64,000 nucleotides of DNA from Streptomyces sp. NBC_01116 (lineage in GTDB: Bacteria > Actinomycetota > Actinomycetes > Streptomycetales > Streptomycetaceae). Where the stretch lies: positions 5,255,501 through 5,319,500 of the forward strand of contig NZ_CP108644.1 of NCBI RefSeq assembly GCF_041435495.1. The letters are read 5' to 3'. Position 1 is the stretch's first letter, and each line of letters opens with the position of its first letter. The notes under the pieces were generated by a model, which saw only the letters and a program-made list of their open reading frames with translations, was not told the DNA's origin and did no database searches. A program made the position numbers and the translations under genes. This document shows, one piece after another, positions 7,745-17,824 of the stretch.

Positions 7745-8831
7745 CCGTCAGTACGCCGACCTCCCGCTCCCGCAGCAGTGCCTTCAGCCTCTTCACGCCG
7801 AACGGCAGCCGGTCGGTGATCTCGTACCCGGAGACGTACGGCGAGGAGTACCGCGTATCGCTCGTGACGTACGCGATCGTCTCGTCCACCAGCCGCCCGC
7901 CGCACCGCTCCACGATGTCGGCGACCAGATGCGCCCGGATCACCGCGCCGTCCGGCTCGTACAGATAGCGCCCGACCGGGCCCACGGGCGGGGCGGGCAG
8001 CGGGGCCGGGGCGGTCAGGGTCGCCCCGGAGGGCAGCAGCGTGGCCCGGAACGCACCGGGCGCGAAGCCCTCCCCGTACCAGAGCACCGCCTCCTTCACG
8101 TCGCCGCCGTCCGAGATCCACTCGGCCTCCGCCTCCGGGCCGATCGCCTCGTGCGGGACGCCCGGCGCGATCTTCAACGCCGCCCTCGGGGCCTTCAGCG
8201 CGGCGGCCGCCGCCCAGGACAGCGGCGGTGAGTACGCCTCCGGATCGAAGATCCTGCCCCGTCCGCCCCGCCGTGCCGGGTCCACGAAGACCGCGTCGTA
8301 CGGGGCGGTGTCGATCTCCGTGACGTCGGCGCACCGCACCTCGATCAGGCCCGCCAGGCCGAGCGCCTCGGCGTTGGCGCGGGCCACCTCGGCCGTCAGC
8401 GGGTCGCGGTCCACGGCCAGGACGGAGATCCCGGCGCGGGCCAGGGCGAGGGCGTCGCCGCCGATGCCGCAGCACAGGTCGGCCACGCTCCGCACGCCGA
8501 GCCCGGCGAACCGCGCGGCGCGGTGGGCGGCGACCGAGGTGCGGGTGGCCTGCTCGACCCCGTTGGGCGTGAAGTACATCCGGTGGGCGTCCTCGGCCCC
8601 GAACTTGGCCACCGCCCGCTGCCGCAGCCGGGCCTGGCCCAGCGCAGCCGACACCAGCTCCGCCGGGTGCGCGCGGCGCAGCCGGGTCGCGGTGGCCAGC
8701 TCGTCGGCGGGGTCGTGGTCGCGCAGCTCGGCCAGCAGCTGCTCGCCCTCGGGGGTGCGCAGCGCCGCGAAGGCGGCGCGGGCGGGGTCGTCGTCCGGGG
8801 CGGAGGAGGTCGTCGCGTTCACCCGGTCCAT
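7608..8831 (-). CDS. Class I SAM-dependent methyltransferase with a THUMP-like C-terminal domain
   Basis: The 407-residue product has an N-terminal helical part, then the SAM-binding motif DLCCGIGGDALALARAG (about 118-134), an acidic strand end (VLAVDRDPLT) and the FVDPARRGGRGRIFDP segment, followed by a C-terminal domain ending in KRGSAVEPEELRRR...FLTRVAGAPTMLIGHPLG. This combination is the actinobacterial family annotated as THUMP-like methyltransferase. An RNA substrate is likely from the THUMP relationship, but none is proven. ATG at 8831 is the only good start. It is convergent with the membrane protein before it. Confidence 0.85.
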   Translation of the reverse strand: MDRVNATTSSAPDDDPARAAFAALRTPEGEQLLAELRDHDPADELATATRLRRAHPAELVSAALGQARLRQRAVAKFGAEDAHRMYFTPNGVEQATRTSVAAHRAARFAGLGVRSVADLCCGIGGDALALARAGISVLAVDRDPLTAEVARANAEALGLAGLIEVRCADVTEIDTAPYDAVFVDPARRGGRGRIFDPEAYSPPLSWAAAAALKAPRAALKIAPGVPHEAIGPEAEAEWISDGGDVKEAVLWYGEGFAPGAFRATLLPSGATLTAPAPLPAPPVGPVGRYLYEPDGAVIRAHLVADIVERCGGRLVDETIAYVTSDTRYSSPYVSGYEITDRLPFGVKRLKALLREREVGVLTVKKRGSAVEPEELRRRMKLSGPHAATVFLTRVAGAPTMLIGHPLG

Positions 8832-8959
8832 TGTGGCCGGTGCGCGGGGCGCCGCCGCCCGCGCCGCCGGAGGCCGCTGTGGGCCGGCCGGGGGACGGCG
8901 CCGGTCCGCTCGCGGTGTCGGGGCGGGAGGCGGGCCGACGGCTGGCAGGATGCGGCGCC

Positions 8960-9910
8960 ATGCAGCTAGTACGACAAAACGAAAAATCAGTCATGAAGCG
9001 GCACAGGCCGGGCGTCGTGCTGGCGGCCCTGCTGGCCGCCGCTGTCGCCTCCGGGTGCGCGGAGGAGCCGGGCGGCGGCGCGGGTGCTCCCGGCGGGCCC
9101 GCGAAGCCGGCCGCCGGCCAGCCGGGCGAGGCCGCTCCGAAGGCCGGGCCCGCCCGGGCCCTGGACACCTACGCCGAGGCGCTCACGAGGAAGCAGGCCG
9201 CGCGGGCCGTCGCCGCGAAGAAGTGGGGGCTCGCCAGGACCCCGCTCGCGGCCCCCGAGCCGCCGGAGGTGAAGCCGCGCATCACCACCCGCAAGGGCTT
9301 CGAGGTCCGGGACGATGCCGGGCTGCCGCCCGTCTTCACCACCGTCCCGACCAAGGAGAAGATCGTCTTCCTGACGATGGACGACGGCGCCGAGAAGGAC
9401 CCCGAGCTGCTGCGGATGATGACCGAACTCGACATCCCGTACAGCGCGTTCCTCAGTGACTACGTCACCAACGACGACTACGGCTATTTCCAGAAGATGC
9501 AGAAGCGCGGGGTGACGATCAGCAACCACACCCTCAACCACCGTTATCTGCCCGGCCTCTCCCGCGCCGAGCAGAAGCAGGAGATCTGCGGCCAGCAGGA
9601 GAAGATCCTCAAGCACTTCGGGAAGCGGCCCACCCTCTTCCGGCCGCCCTACGGCAACTACAACCGCGACACCCTCGTCGTCGCCAAGTCCTGCGGGATC
9701 ACCGCCGTGCCCCTGTGGTCCTCCGAGGCCTTCCCCGACCACATGGAGTGGCGCGAGTGGGACCGGGACCTGCACCCCGGCGACATCGTCCTCACCCACT
9801 TCCGGGGCGAGGAGGACTGGAAGGGCTCGATGCCCGACATGATCCGCCAGGTCATGAAGACCATCACCGACAAGGGGTACGCGGTGGCGAAGCTGGAGGA
9901 CTACGTCTGA
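8960..9910 (+). CDS. Lipoprotein polysaccharide deacetylase (NodB/CE4)
   Basis: ATG at 8960 has GGCAGGA 9 bases upstream; the inner ATG at 8993 has no ribosome site. A basic n-region and hydrophobic stretch end in AVASGC, making Cys33 the probable lipid-attachment site. The CE4 domain (about 125-310) shows motif 1 as TMDDG (Asp141, Asp142), motif 2 as SNHTLNH (His190, His194), motif 3 RPPYGNYN and the late LTHF His. The usual TFDDG Phe is Met here. It would deacetylate wall glycan or another polysaccharide outside the membrane, metal-dependently. It has its own promoter region and is followed by a hairpin. Confidence 0.88.
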   Translation: MQLVRQNEKSVMKRHRPGVVLAALLAAAVASGCAEEPGGGAGAPGGPAKPAAGQPGEAAPKAGPARALDTYAEALTRKQAARAVAAKKWGLARTPLAAPEPPEVKPRITTRKGFEVRDDAGLPPVFTTVPTKEKIVFLTMDDGAEKDPELLRMMTELDIPYSAFLSDYVTNDDYGYFQKMQKRGVTISNHTLNHRYLPGLSRAEQKQEICGQQEKILKHFGKRPTLFRPPYGNYNRDTLVVAKSCGITAVPLWSSEAFPDHMEWREWDRDLHPGDIVLTHFRGEEDWKGSMPDMIRQVMKTITDKGYAVAKLEDYV

Positions 9911-9938
9911 TCCGCGCCCATCCCCGTATCCGGCCGCA

Positions 9939-9970
9939 CATGCGCGCTCAGCCCCCGCTGCGCGCGCATG
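9939..9970. terminator. Hairpin after the deacetylase gene
   Basis: Arms CATGCGCGC and GCGCGCATG are 9-base perfect complements, and the interior CAGC/GCTG pairs extend the stem around a C-rich loop. It starts 29 bases after the stop. There is no U-run, as usual for Streptomyces. Confidence 0.6.
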
Positions 9971-10225
9971 CGCCGTTGTCGCCCCCGCCGCGGCAGGGCG
10001 GGGAGTCCCCCGCGGAGGACAGGCTGATCGTGGGGGCGGGGCCGCGGTCCGCCCAGGGGTCCGGGGCCGAGGACCGCGAAGTGTCCCTCTCGGGCGGTCC
10101 TCCCGGCAGGCGGCTCTCGGGAGGCGTCATCCGCGTAGCGTCGTACGGAACGTCACGCTCCATCCCGACGTTGTCCGGACGGTGATCCGATGGAGCCCCG
10201 ATCGAGACGGCGCGAGGGTGGTGAA

Positions 10226-10252
10226 TTGGCACTCCGCTTGACCGAGTGCTAA
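10226..10252. promoter_or_regulatory. CIRCE operator 1 (HrcA)
   Basis: TTGGCACTC, nine bases, GAGTGCTAA is a near-perfect CIRCE element. It overlaps the -35 region of the groES promoter. Confidence 0.95.
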
Positions 10253-10265
10253 TCGCGGTCATAGT
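10238..10265 (+). promoter_or_regulatory. Vegetative-type groES promoter
   Basis: TTGACC (10238-10243) and CATAGT (10260-10265) are separated by 16 bases and lie between and within the two CIRCE elements, so HrcA binding would block polymerase. Confidence 0.75.
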
Positions 10266-10271
10266 CTCGGT

Positions 10272-10300
10272 GCTGGCACTCCCCCCTGGAGAGTGCCAGC
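10272..10300. promoter_or_regulatory. CIRCE operator 2 (HrcA)
   Basis: CTGGCACTC, nine bases, GAGTGCCAG, with one further flanking G/C pair. It lies just downstream of the predicted start of transcription. Tandem CIRCE sites indicate tight HrcA heat-shock control. Confidence 0.93.
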
Positions 10301-10408
10301 AGCACTCTGCGCGACAGGACAGGTCCGGCACCCGCGACGACGGGCCGGTCAGGTCGCCGCCCACAGACTGTTAAACCCCGTGAGATCTCCGAAGGGGGAG
10401 ACCGGATC

Positions 10409-10717
10409 GTGTCGACCACCAGCTCCAAGGTTGCGATCAAGCCGCTCGAGGACCGCATTGTGGTCCAGCCGCTCGACGCCGAGCAGACCACGGCTTCCGG
10501 CCTGGTCATTCCGGACACCGCGAAGGAGAAGCCCCAGGAGGGCGTCGTCCTCGCCGTGGGCCCGGGCCGCTTCGAGAACGGCGAGCGGCTTCCGCTCGAC
10601 GTCAAGACCGGCGACGTCGTCCTGTACAGCAAGTACGGCGGCACCGAGGTGAAGTACAACGGCGAGGAGTACCTCGTCCTCTCGGCCCGCGACGTTCTCG
10701 CGATCGTCGAGAAGTAA
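10409..10717 (+). CDS. groES: Co-chaperonin GroES
   Basis: GroES caps the GroEL ring and encloses the folding chamber in the cytoplasm. The 102-residue protein starts at GTG 10409 behind GAAGGGGGAG and reads [40 protein letters not shown] (the mobile loop) through the [24 protein letters not shown] end, the normal family length. Two CIRCE boxes and a sigma-70-type promoter precede it; the 5' leader of about 140 bases follows. It is the first gene of the groES-groEL1 operon, 98 bases ahead of groEL1. Confidence 0.97.
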   Translation: MSTTSSKVAIKPLEDRIVVQPLDAEQTTASGLVIPDTAKEKPQEGVVLAVGPGRFENGERLPLDVKTGDVVLYSKYGGTEVKYNGEEYLVLSARDVLAIVEK

Positions 10718-10800
10718 TTCACCCACGTTTGCTTGTGTTCTGCGCCCCTGGCCCCCTGCGAAATAACTAGCCGGGCGGCGAGGGGCGCAGTTCATTTTGA

Positions 10801-12441
<1,641 letters not shown>

Positions 12442-12477
12442 TACGGCCCGCACCGTTCGGTACGCCGTCCGGTACGA

Positions 12478-12518
12478 CTGAGGCCCGGCACCCCCGTCAC
12501 GGGGGTGCCGGGCCTCAG
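12478..12518. terminator. Strong terminator of groES-groEL1
   Basis: The arms starting CTGAGGCCCGGCACCCC and ending GGGGTGCCGGGCCTCAG are perfectly complementary, with a loop of about 5 bases, 36 bases after the groEL1 stop. It separates the chaperonin operon from the inserted biosynthetic cluster. Confidence 0.92.
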
Positions 12519-12805
12519 TGCGTTCCGGCGGCCGAGCCAGGTCCCGCGGCCCGACAGGGGCTCAGAGAGCCCGGCCCGTCCGAACACCGGTCCCCCCACC
12601 AGCCGGCCCGCCCCCGCGGACCGCCGTCCGCGGCCCTCGCTCCCGCATCGGCGTTCAACGCGTTCACGCCTTCGACCGCTCGCGGACTCGTATCGCGTCG
12701 CCCCGCGGCGATACGACAGGAAGCACACGACGGAGAACGACCCCTCGTGTCCCTGCCGGGCGTCCTCCGCGGACGACCGCGCACGCGACACGCGAGAGCG
12801 AGGAG

Positions 12806-13633
12806 ATGACGGTGGATTCCCAGTTCGACACAGCGGTAGCGGCGTACGAGAGCAGCATGGAGGAGATGCCCTTCCGGGAGCACGTCGAGGCGTACAGCTT
12901 CCTGAACGCGGTCGGTGACGTCGTCGGCCGGGACGTGCTCGACATCGGGTGCGGCAGCGGGCTGTACGCCCGTCGCCTGCGCCGTTCCGGGGCGGCCCGT
13001 GCGGTGGGGATGGACGAGTCGGCCGCCATGGTGGAGCACGCGCGGCGGCGGGAGGAGCGCGAGGGGCTCGGGGTGGAGTACCTGGCGGCGAACGCCGCCG
13101 ACCCCGCCGCCGTGCCGCAGGACATCACCGGATCATTCGACGTGGTCACGGCGGTGTACGTGCTGCCCTACGCGTCCAGCCGGCAAGAGCTGGAGGGGTT
13201 CTGCGTGACGGCGCGGCGAGCGCTGCGCGACACGGGCGGACGGTTCGTCGCCGCGGTCCTCAACCCCGAGTTCTCCACGGACCCGCAGTGGTACCGGCAC
13301 TACGGCATGCTCCTGAGCGCACAGCAGGCACCGGAGGAGGGCACGCCGGGGCACCTTCGGGCCTGGGTCGGTCCGGAGGTGCTGGACCTGGACTTCTTCC
13401 GCTGGTCCGCGACAGCGCACGAGCAGGCTCTCAAGGCCGCCGGATTCGACCGCGTCTCATGGATTCGCCCGACCGTCTCCGGAGAGGGCCGGGCGAGGTA
13501 CGGGGAGGCGTTCTGGGCGAACTACCTCGACTGTCCCCACGCACTGATCATCGACGCGCAGGTCGGCCCCGCGGCTGTGGTCGACAGCCCCGCCGACCCG
13601 GCCGGGAGCACCGCGGCGGCCCCGCCGGAGTGA
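12806..13633 (+). CDS. SAM-dependent methyltransferase of the cyclodipeptide cluster
   Basis: ATG at 12806 follows GAGCGAGGAG; the longer open frame upstream is non-coding. The 275-residue class I enzyme has VLDIGCGSGLYARRLRRSG (SAM motif I), AVGMDESAAMVEHAR (motif II) and a FDVVTAVYVLPYAS segment (motif IV), then a substrate part with DFFRWSATAHEQALKAAGF, as in small-molecule methyltransferases. It precedes a cyclodipeptide synthase by 61 bases on the same strand and probably methylates the diketopiperazine on nitrogen, carbon or oxygen. The position cannot be predicted from sequence. It is the first gene of a three-gene operon. Confidence 0.85.
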   Translation: MTVDSQFDTAVAAYESSMEEMPFREHVEAYSFLNAVGDVVGRDVLDIGCGSGLYARRLRRSGAARAVGMDESAAMVEHARRREEREGLGVEYLAANAADPAAVPQDITGSFDVVTAVYVLPYASSRQELEGFCVTARRALRDTGGRFVAAVLNPEFSTDPQWYRHYGMLLSAQQAPEEGTPGHLRAWVGPEVLDLDFFRWSATAHEQALKAAGFDRVSWIRPTVSGEGRARYGEAFWANYLDCPHALIIDAQVGPAAVVDSPADPAGSTAAAPPE

Positions 13634-13694
13634 GCACTCCTCCCGCCCCGCGCGCCACTCCGCCCCGACCGACGAGAGAAGCAAGGCCACTTCC

Positions 13695-14471
13695 ATGAAC
13701 CGACTCCGTACAGCCTCACCATCCACCAACGACACGGACGGCACGACGGAACAGGATCCCTCAGTGCCCAGCGGCTTCCGGGTGGAGGGACTCGATCTCC
13801 ACAACCGCGGCCTGGCCGAACGGTACGGCACCATGGTGCTGGGCCTGTCACCGTTCAACTCCTTCTACTCCACGCAGACCGTGACCGCTCTGTGCCAGAG
13901 CGCCGCCGCGTCCTTCTCCGACGTGCACGTGGTCCTCCCGGGAGCGCCCGAATCCGCGCTGCGCTACATCACCGCCGGCAAGGAGCCTCGCCACGCGGTC
14001 CAGCGCTCCAAGCGCGTCATCCACAACATGCGCAACGTCGCACGTCGCACCCTGGCCGACTGCGGGGTGCCCGACACGGACGCGCGGGTCCATGTGATGA
14101 CCCGCTTCGCGTCCCACCCGCGCTACCAGAGGAGCAGGGCCCGCATCGAGAGCGCCTACCGCACGCAGGCTCCGATGCGGGAGGCGGTGCACGCGATGAC
14201 CCGTACAGCCCTGGCCACTTCCACCGACTCCGATCCCACACCGGACCAGATCGAGCTCAACACCCGCTACATCTTCGCCGAGGCTCCGCTGCTGCTGGAC
14301 GCGGCCGGAATGCTCGCGCGACCCAGCACCCTGTTCGTCTACCACCGCAGGGTGCCCATCTACGACGTAGTGGCCTCCGGCCAGGTCCCCGGCCTCACCG
14401 TCGGGGCGGGCCACGCCCTGTCCGTGCTCACCGACGAGAGGAACGACCGTGGCAACGACGATCCCCGATGA
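13695..14471 (+). CDS. Cyclodipeptide synthase (AlbC-like, NYH subfamily)
   Basis: CDPSs take two aminoacyl-tRNAs and make a cyclic dipeptide by a ping-pong mechanism. In this 258-residue protein the nucleophile motif reads GLSPFNSFYS (Ser52, matching AlbC Ser37; Asn55 matching Asn40). The transfer and base residues lie in RYIFAEAPLLLD (Tyr192 and Glu196, matching Tyr178 and Glu182), and the second signature is FVYHRRVPI (Tyr216, His217). N-Y-H places it in the NYH subfamily. Length and spacing match the family. The two specificity pockets cannot be decoded reliably by eye, so the dipeptide is unknown. It overlaps the P450 gene by 23 bases and uses host aminoacyl-tRNAs from primary metabolism. 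Confidence 0.93.
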   Translation: MNRLRTASPSTNDTDGTTEQDPSVPSGFRVEGLDLHNRGLAERYGTMVLGLSPFNSFYSTQTVTALCQSAAASFSDVHVVLPGAPESALRYITAGKEPRHAVQRSKRVIHNMRNVARRTLADCGVPDTDARVHVMTRFASHPRYQRSRARIESAYRTQAPMREAVHAMTRTALATSTDSDPTPDQIELNTRYIFAEAPLLLDAAGMLARPSTLFVYHRRVPIYDVVASGQVPGLTVGAGHALSVLTDERNDRGNDDPR

Positions 14472-15678
14472 ACTGACCTGGCCCGACTCCTTCCCCACCC
14501 GCGGACACGGCCTGCCCCCCGAGATGTTCGACCTCCTGCGGCGCGAGCGGCCGGTGGCCCCGGTGACCTTCCCCTCCGGCCACCGCGCCTGGCTGGTGAC
14601 CCGCCGCGACGACATCACCGCGATCGGATCGAGCCGCGGTTTCTCCCGCGACCTCACCTGCCCCGGCGGTCAGCGCATCGCCGGAGACGACTTCAACAGC
14701 GTGCCGGGCGGCATCTTCAACCTCGACCCGCCCGAGCACACCACCGTACGGCGCGTGGTCCAGCCGTTCTTCAGCCCGGCCGCCGCGACGGCCCTCCGAC
14801 CGGCCATCGCCCTGGCCGCCTCCGACCTGGCGACGGCACTGCGCGACGGCCCCAACCCCGCGGACCTGCACCGCGCCTACGCACACCCTCTCGCGGCGAC
14901 CCTGGCCTGCGACCTCATGCGGGTGGCCCCACGCCAGCGCCGCAAGATCGTGCCCCGGCTGCGCTCACAGGTCGACTACGCCACACCCGCCGCGAAGATC
15001 GACACCTCCACCCGGTGGATGCTCGACTTCGCCGACGAGGTCATCGAAGCCAAGAGGGCCGACTACCGGGACGAACGCGAACCGCGCGACCCGGTCGAGG
15101 CGCTGATCCGCGCCCACCAGCAGGGGACCATCACTTCGGAGCATCTGCACGCCACGGTGATGTACCTGTTCGTCACCTCCGCGGAACCCGTGACCGGCCC
15201 GGTCACCACCGGCGTCTACACCCTGCTGCGGCACGGTGACCAACTCGCCCGCATACTGCGCGATCCCGGGCTGTGGCCCACCGCGGTGGCTGAACTGCTG
15301 CGCATGCACCACAACGGCATGACGTCCATGCCCCGCATGGCCCTGACCGACACCGAACTGCACGGGGTGCGCATCCGGGCCGGTGACGCTGTCGTCACCC
15401 CCTGGGTCGCCGCGACCTGGGACCCCGAGCACTACAAACAGCCGGAGCGATTCCGCCTCGACCGCAGCGCGCGGGAGGACCCGGCCATCACGTTCGGCAC
15501 CGGCCCCCACTTCTGCCTCGGTGTCAACATCGCCCGCACCTATCTGCACACGGCGCTCTCGACCCTCTTCACCCACCTGCCGGACCTGGCCCTGGCGGCC
15601 AAGCACGAGGACATCGCCTGGGAACCGGACACCTACCTGTTCACCCGGCCCACGGAATTGCCCGTCACGTGGTCTTGA
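14449..15678 (+). CDS. Cytochrome P450 of the cyclodipeptide cluster
   Basis: GTG at 14449 with AGAGGA upstream lies inside the end of the CDPS gene, so translation is coupled. The 409-residue bacterial class I P450 has the ExxR pair (Glu282-Arg285, ELLRMHH) and the heme loop FGTGPHFCLG (Cys356). The I-helix, where AGxxT is normal, reads FVTSAEPVTGP, so the acid is present but the conserved Thr is Pro. P450s beside CDPSs hydroxylate, couple or dimerise diketopiperazines, and an altered I-helix is compatible with C-C or C-N coupling rather than simple hydroxylation (inference). No ferredoxin or reductase gene is nearby; host partners are needed. Confidence 0.92.
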   Translation: MATTIPDELTWPDSFPTRGHGLPPEMFDLLRRERPVAPVTFPSGHRAWLVTRRDDITAIGSSRGFSRDLTCPGGQRIAGDDFNSVPGGIFNLDPPEHTTVRRVVQPFFSPAAATALRPAIALAASDLATALRDGPNPADLHRAYAHPLAATLACDLMRVAPRQRRKIVPRLRSQVDYATPAAKIDTSTRWMLDFADEVIEAKRADYRDEREPRDPVEALIRAHQQGTITSEHLHATVMYLFVTSAEPVTGPVTTGVYTLLRHGDQLARILRDPGLWPTAVAELLRMHHNGMTSMPRMALTDTELHGVRIRAGDAVVTPWVAATWDPEHYKQPERFRLDRSAREDPAITFGTGPHFCLGVNIARTYLHTALSTLFTHLPDLALAAKHEDIAWEPDTYLFTRPTELPVTWS

Positions 15679-15741
15679 GACCCCCAGGACCGCACTCCGC
15701 ACAACCGGCCCCGCCCGTGGGTGCTCGGCACGCGCCCGGCC

Positions 15742-17034
15742 TCACGGGCCGGGGCCGGCCCCCATGCGGCGGCGGAAGGCCGCCATGGACCGGCGCAGTT
15801 CCGCCACGTTCGTGTGGGTGGGCACGGAGGAGACGGCCCGCGCGGCGGCGAAGGCCGCGTGGGCGTGGGGGAGTGCCTGGTCCCACTGCCCCGTGTGGAG
15901 CAGGGCGAGCGCGATCCGGCTGTGCGTGATGGCCAGGGCCTTGTGATGGTCGACCGGTCGTGTCCTCAGGGATTCGAGAAGAGCCTGGAGGTGGTCGGGG
16001 CCTGCTCCCAGGGCCCCGAGAACGAGGGCGCGCTGGTATTGGAGGGAAGCCAGGGAGTAGGTGTCGAAGGGGCTCGTCGCCTGATCGCCCTCCGGATGTA
16101 TCCGTACGGCGGTGGAGAGGGCGCGGAGCGCCCCGGGGCGGTCGCCTGCCCGGGCCAGGGCGAGGGCGCGACCGGAGTGGAGGAAGCTCCGGACCGCAGG
16201 GGCCGCGTTCGGTCCTGCGATCTCGATGGCGCGGCTGGTGAGCTTCAGGCCGAGGGCACTTTCGCCGACGCTGTCCGCCAGGGTGGCCAGAGCGCGCAGA
16301 GTGATGGCGAAGTCGGTCCGGGATCCGGCCCGTCGGGAAAGTCTCAGCGCGTGCTGGTAGTAGCCCTGGGCGAGCCCCGGACGGCCGCTGTCGCCGGCTA
16401 TGGCGGCTTGGACGTAGCTGAGCCGGGCGAGGGCGGTGAGGAATTCCGGTCTGTCGGTCTCGGTGCTGCGTACGAGGAGAAGGCGAGGTGTTTCATCGGC
16501 TATGTAGCGTGACAGGGTGCTTCCGAGCGTGAGACCCCCATAGCGCTGGACGTGCTCGAAGAAGAAGCTGCTGAGGTGTTCGAGGCGCTGAGCGGTGGAC
16601 GAGCCGAGGCTGTCGGAGTTCCGCAGCCGGAGCCCTGCCGCTGTGCTGAGTTCGGTTTCGATCTCCTGACCGGAAAAGAGTCGTTCAGGGTCGCCCTGTC
16701 GCCCGAAGTCGACGTGCTCGACGGCGAATTCAGCGAGTGCGAGGACCGGGTGCGTGGTGGAGGAAGGGGTCGCGCGTTGGCGGGGGGACAATCCGGTCCA
16801 CTCGGAGGTCACCAGCCGGCCCAGGCGACGGCTGAGGACTTCGGCCACCAGCGCCGGTACGGGAGGGCGCGGGCGCGACCCGGACAGCCAGTGCGCGACC
16901 GCTGTCCGGTCGTAGGCCAGGTGCAGGCCATGGAGAGTGCCGAGCCGGTTGACCTCCCGGGCCAGCTCCCCGTTGGTCCACCGTGCCTCCCGCTGAAGAG
17001 CGGCCAGGCGAGTGTTACGCGTCCCCTTGGGCAC
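15742..17034 (-). CDS. HTH regulator with TPR-like repeats
   Basis: The 430-residue protein opens with MPKGTRNTRLAALQREARWTNGELAREVNRLG and WLSGSRPRPPVPALVAEVLSRRLGR, an XRE-like helix-turn-helix of the Streptomyces type (about 1-75). The rest (about 130-420) is helical with repeated LxxLAxLxYxQAAIAGD, ALRLSRRAG and ALVLGALG-style pairs, i.e. degenerate tetratricopeptide repeats. Such HTH-TPR proteins often act as regulators that bind a peptide or protein partner. It is convergent with the P450 gene, 63 bases away, so it is the best candidate for pathway control of the cyclodipeptide cluster. ATG at 17034 is used. Confidence 0.8.
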   Translation of the reverse strand: MPKGTRNTRLAALQREARWTNGELAREVNRLGTLHGLHLAYDRTAVAHWLSGSRPRPPVPALVAEVLSRRLGRLVTSEWTGLSPRQRATPSSTTHPVLALAEFAVEHVDFGRQGDPERLFSGQEIETELSTAAGLRLRNSDSLGSSTAQRLEHLSSFFFEHVQRYGGLTLGSTLSRYIADETPRLLLVRSTETDRPEFLTALARLSYVQAAIAGDSGRPGLAQGYYQHALRLSRRAGSRTDFAITLRALATLADSVGESALGLKLTSRAIEIAGPNAAPAVRSFLHSGRALALARAGDRPGALRALSTAVRIHPEGDQATSPFDTYSLASLQYQRALVLGALGAGPDHLQALLESLRTRPVDHHKALAITHSRIALALLHTGQWDQALPHAHAAFAAARAVSSVPTHTNVAELRRSMAAFRRRMGAGPGP

Positions 17035-17824
17035 GGCTTCCCCTGTCGGCCGGCCCCGGTGTGACCCTGGCCGAGGGTGGAAACGGCGGCCACGATGCCG
17101 GCGACTTCCACCCTAGGACCGTCGGCTGTCCACGTCCCCGCGAATTCCGGTCAGGTCTGTGGAGTTCAGGAGGGCTTTGTCCGGTCCTTTCCTCGTGATC
17201 CCGAGGAGCGGGATCACTTCGGGCCTGTCACCGGTCCTTCCTTCTCCGGCCCCTGACCGAGGTCGGCTGGATCGGCGACCGTCTCCCCGGCCTCGCAAGG
17301 GCGGAGAGCGGACGAAGAAGGCGGAAACGCCGGTGAATCGCTCGGCACCGGGAGGGGGCAGAGCGCGAAAGGGTCTGTCATGGTCCATCGCTATCGCGTT
17401 CGTCCACGGTGGCGAGCCATCCCAGCACGCGACGCGAGCCGTGACACGCAAGGGAACGATTCTGTAGCCCCCAACGGCCGACTGCGAGCAGCCGCCACCG
17501 CCGTTGCCGGACCCACCGCCGCAGCCTGACCCAACACCGCATCGGTCGCAGCAACCCCCAGGTCGCCTCACGACAACCGACCACCCCGCGGACAGCCCCG
17601 CTGCCGGTCGGCGCGTCCGGCCGGGCGCGTCCGGCATGGAGCGTCCGGCATGGAGCGTCCCGCCCGGACGGCCGGCCCGGGCGCGGGCCGCCCGCGGGAG
17701 CCCCGCACCCGCAGCGCCGGCCGCGGCGCCACATGCCGCCGGGCGCCGGCCCGTCCCCGCCCGGTTCCCTGATCCCGGGGCCCGGACGGCCGCTCCACCA
17801 GCAGCTCCGCGTACCGCGAACCGC
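17035..17824. other. 790-base gap with no convincing gene
   Basis: I see no supported gene here. It holds the regulator's upstream region, a perfect hairpin at 17195-17217, C-rich low-complexity sequence around 17490-17560, and short direct repeats (GAGCGTCCGGCATG near 17640 and 17654). A 49-codon ORF at 17380-17529 is not convincing. The composition suggests decayed insertion boundary DNA after the cyclodipeptide cluster. Confidence 0.6.
17195..17217. terminator. Perfect 9-bp hairpin
   Basis: GTGATCCCG, loop AGGAG, CGGGATCAC. It lies in the gap between the cyclodipeptide cluster and the SDR gene. No gene ends close by, so it may be a repeat-element stem rather than a terminator. Confidence 0.5.

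Noticed and set aside
17380-17529. 49-codon plus-strand ORF in the gap before the SDR gene
   Set aside because: Weak ribosome site, no recognisable domain, Ala/Arg-rich end; not enough to call a gene.
17113-17637. 174-codon minus-strand frame in the same gap
   Set aside because: Composition is Gly/Arg/Ser-rich without pattern; the hairpin at 17195-17217 lies in it; no ribosome site.
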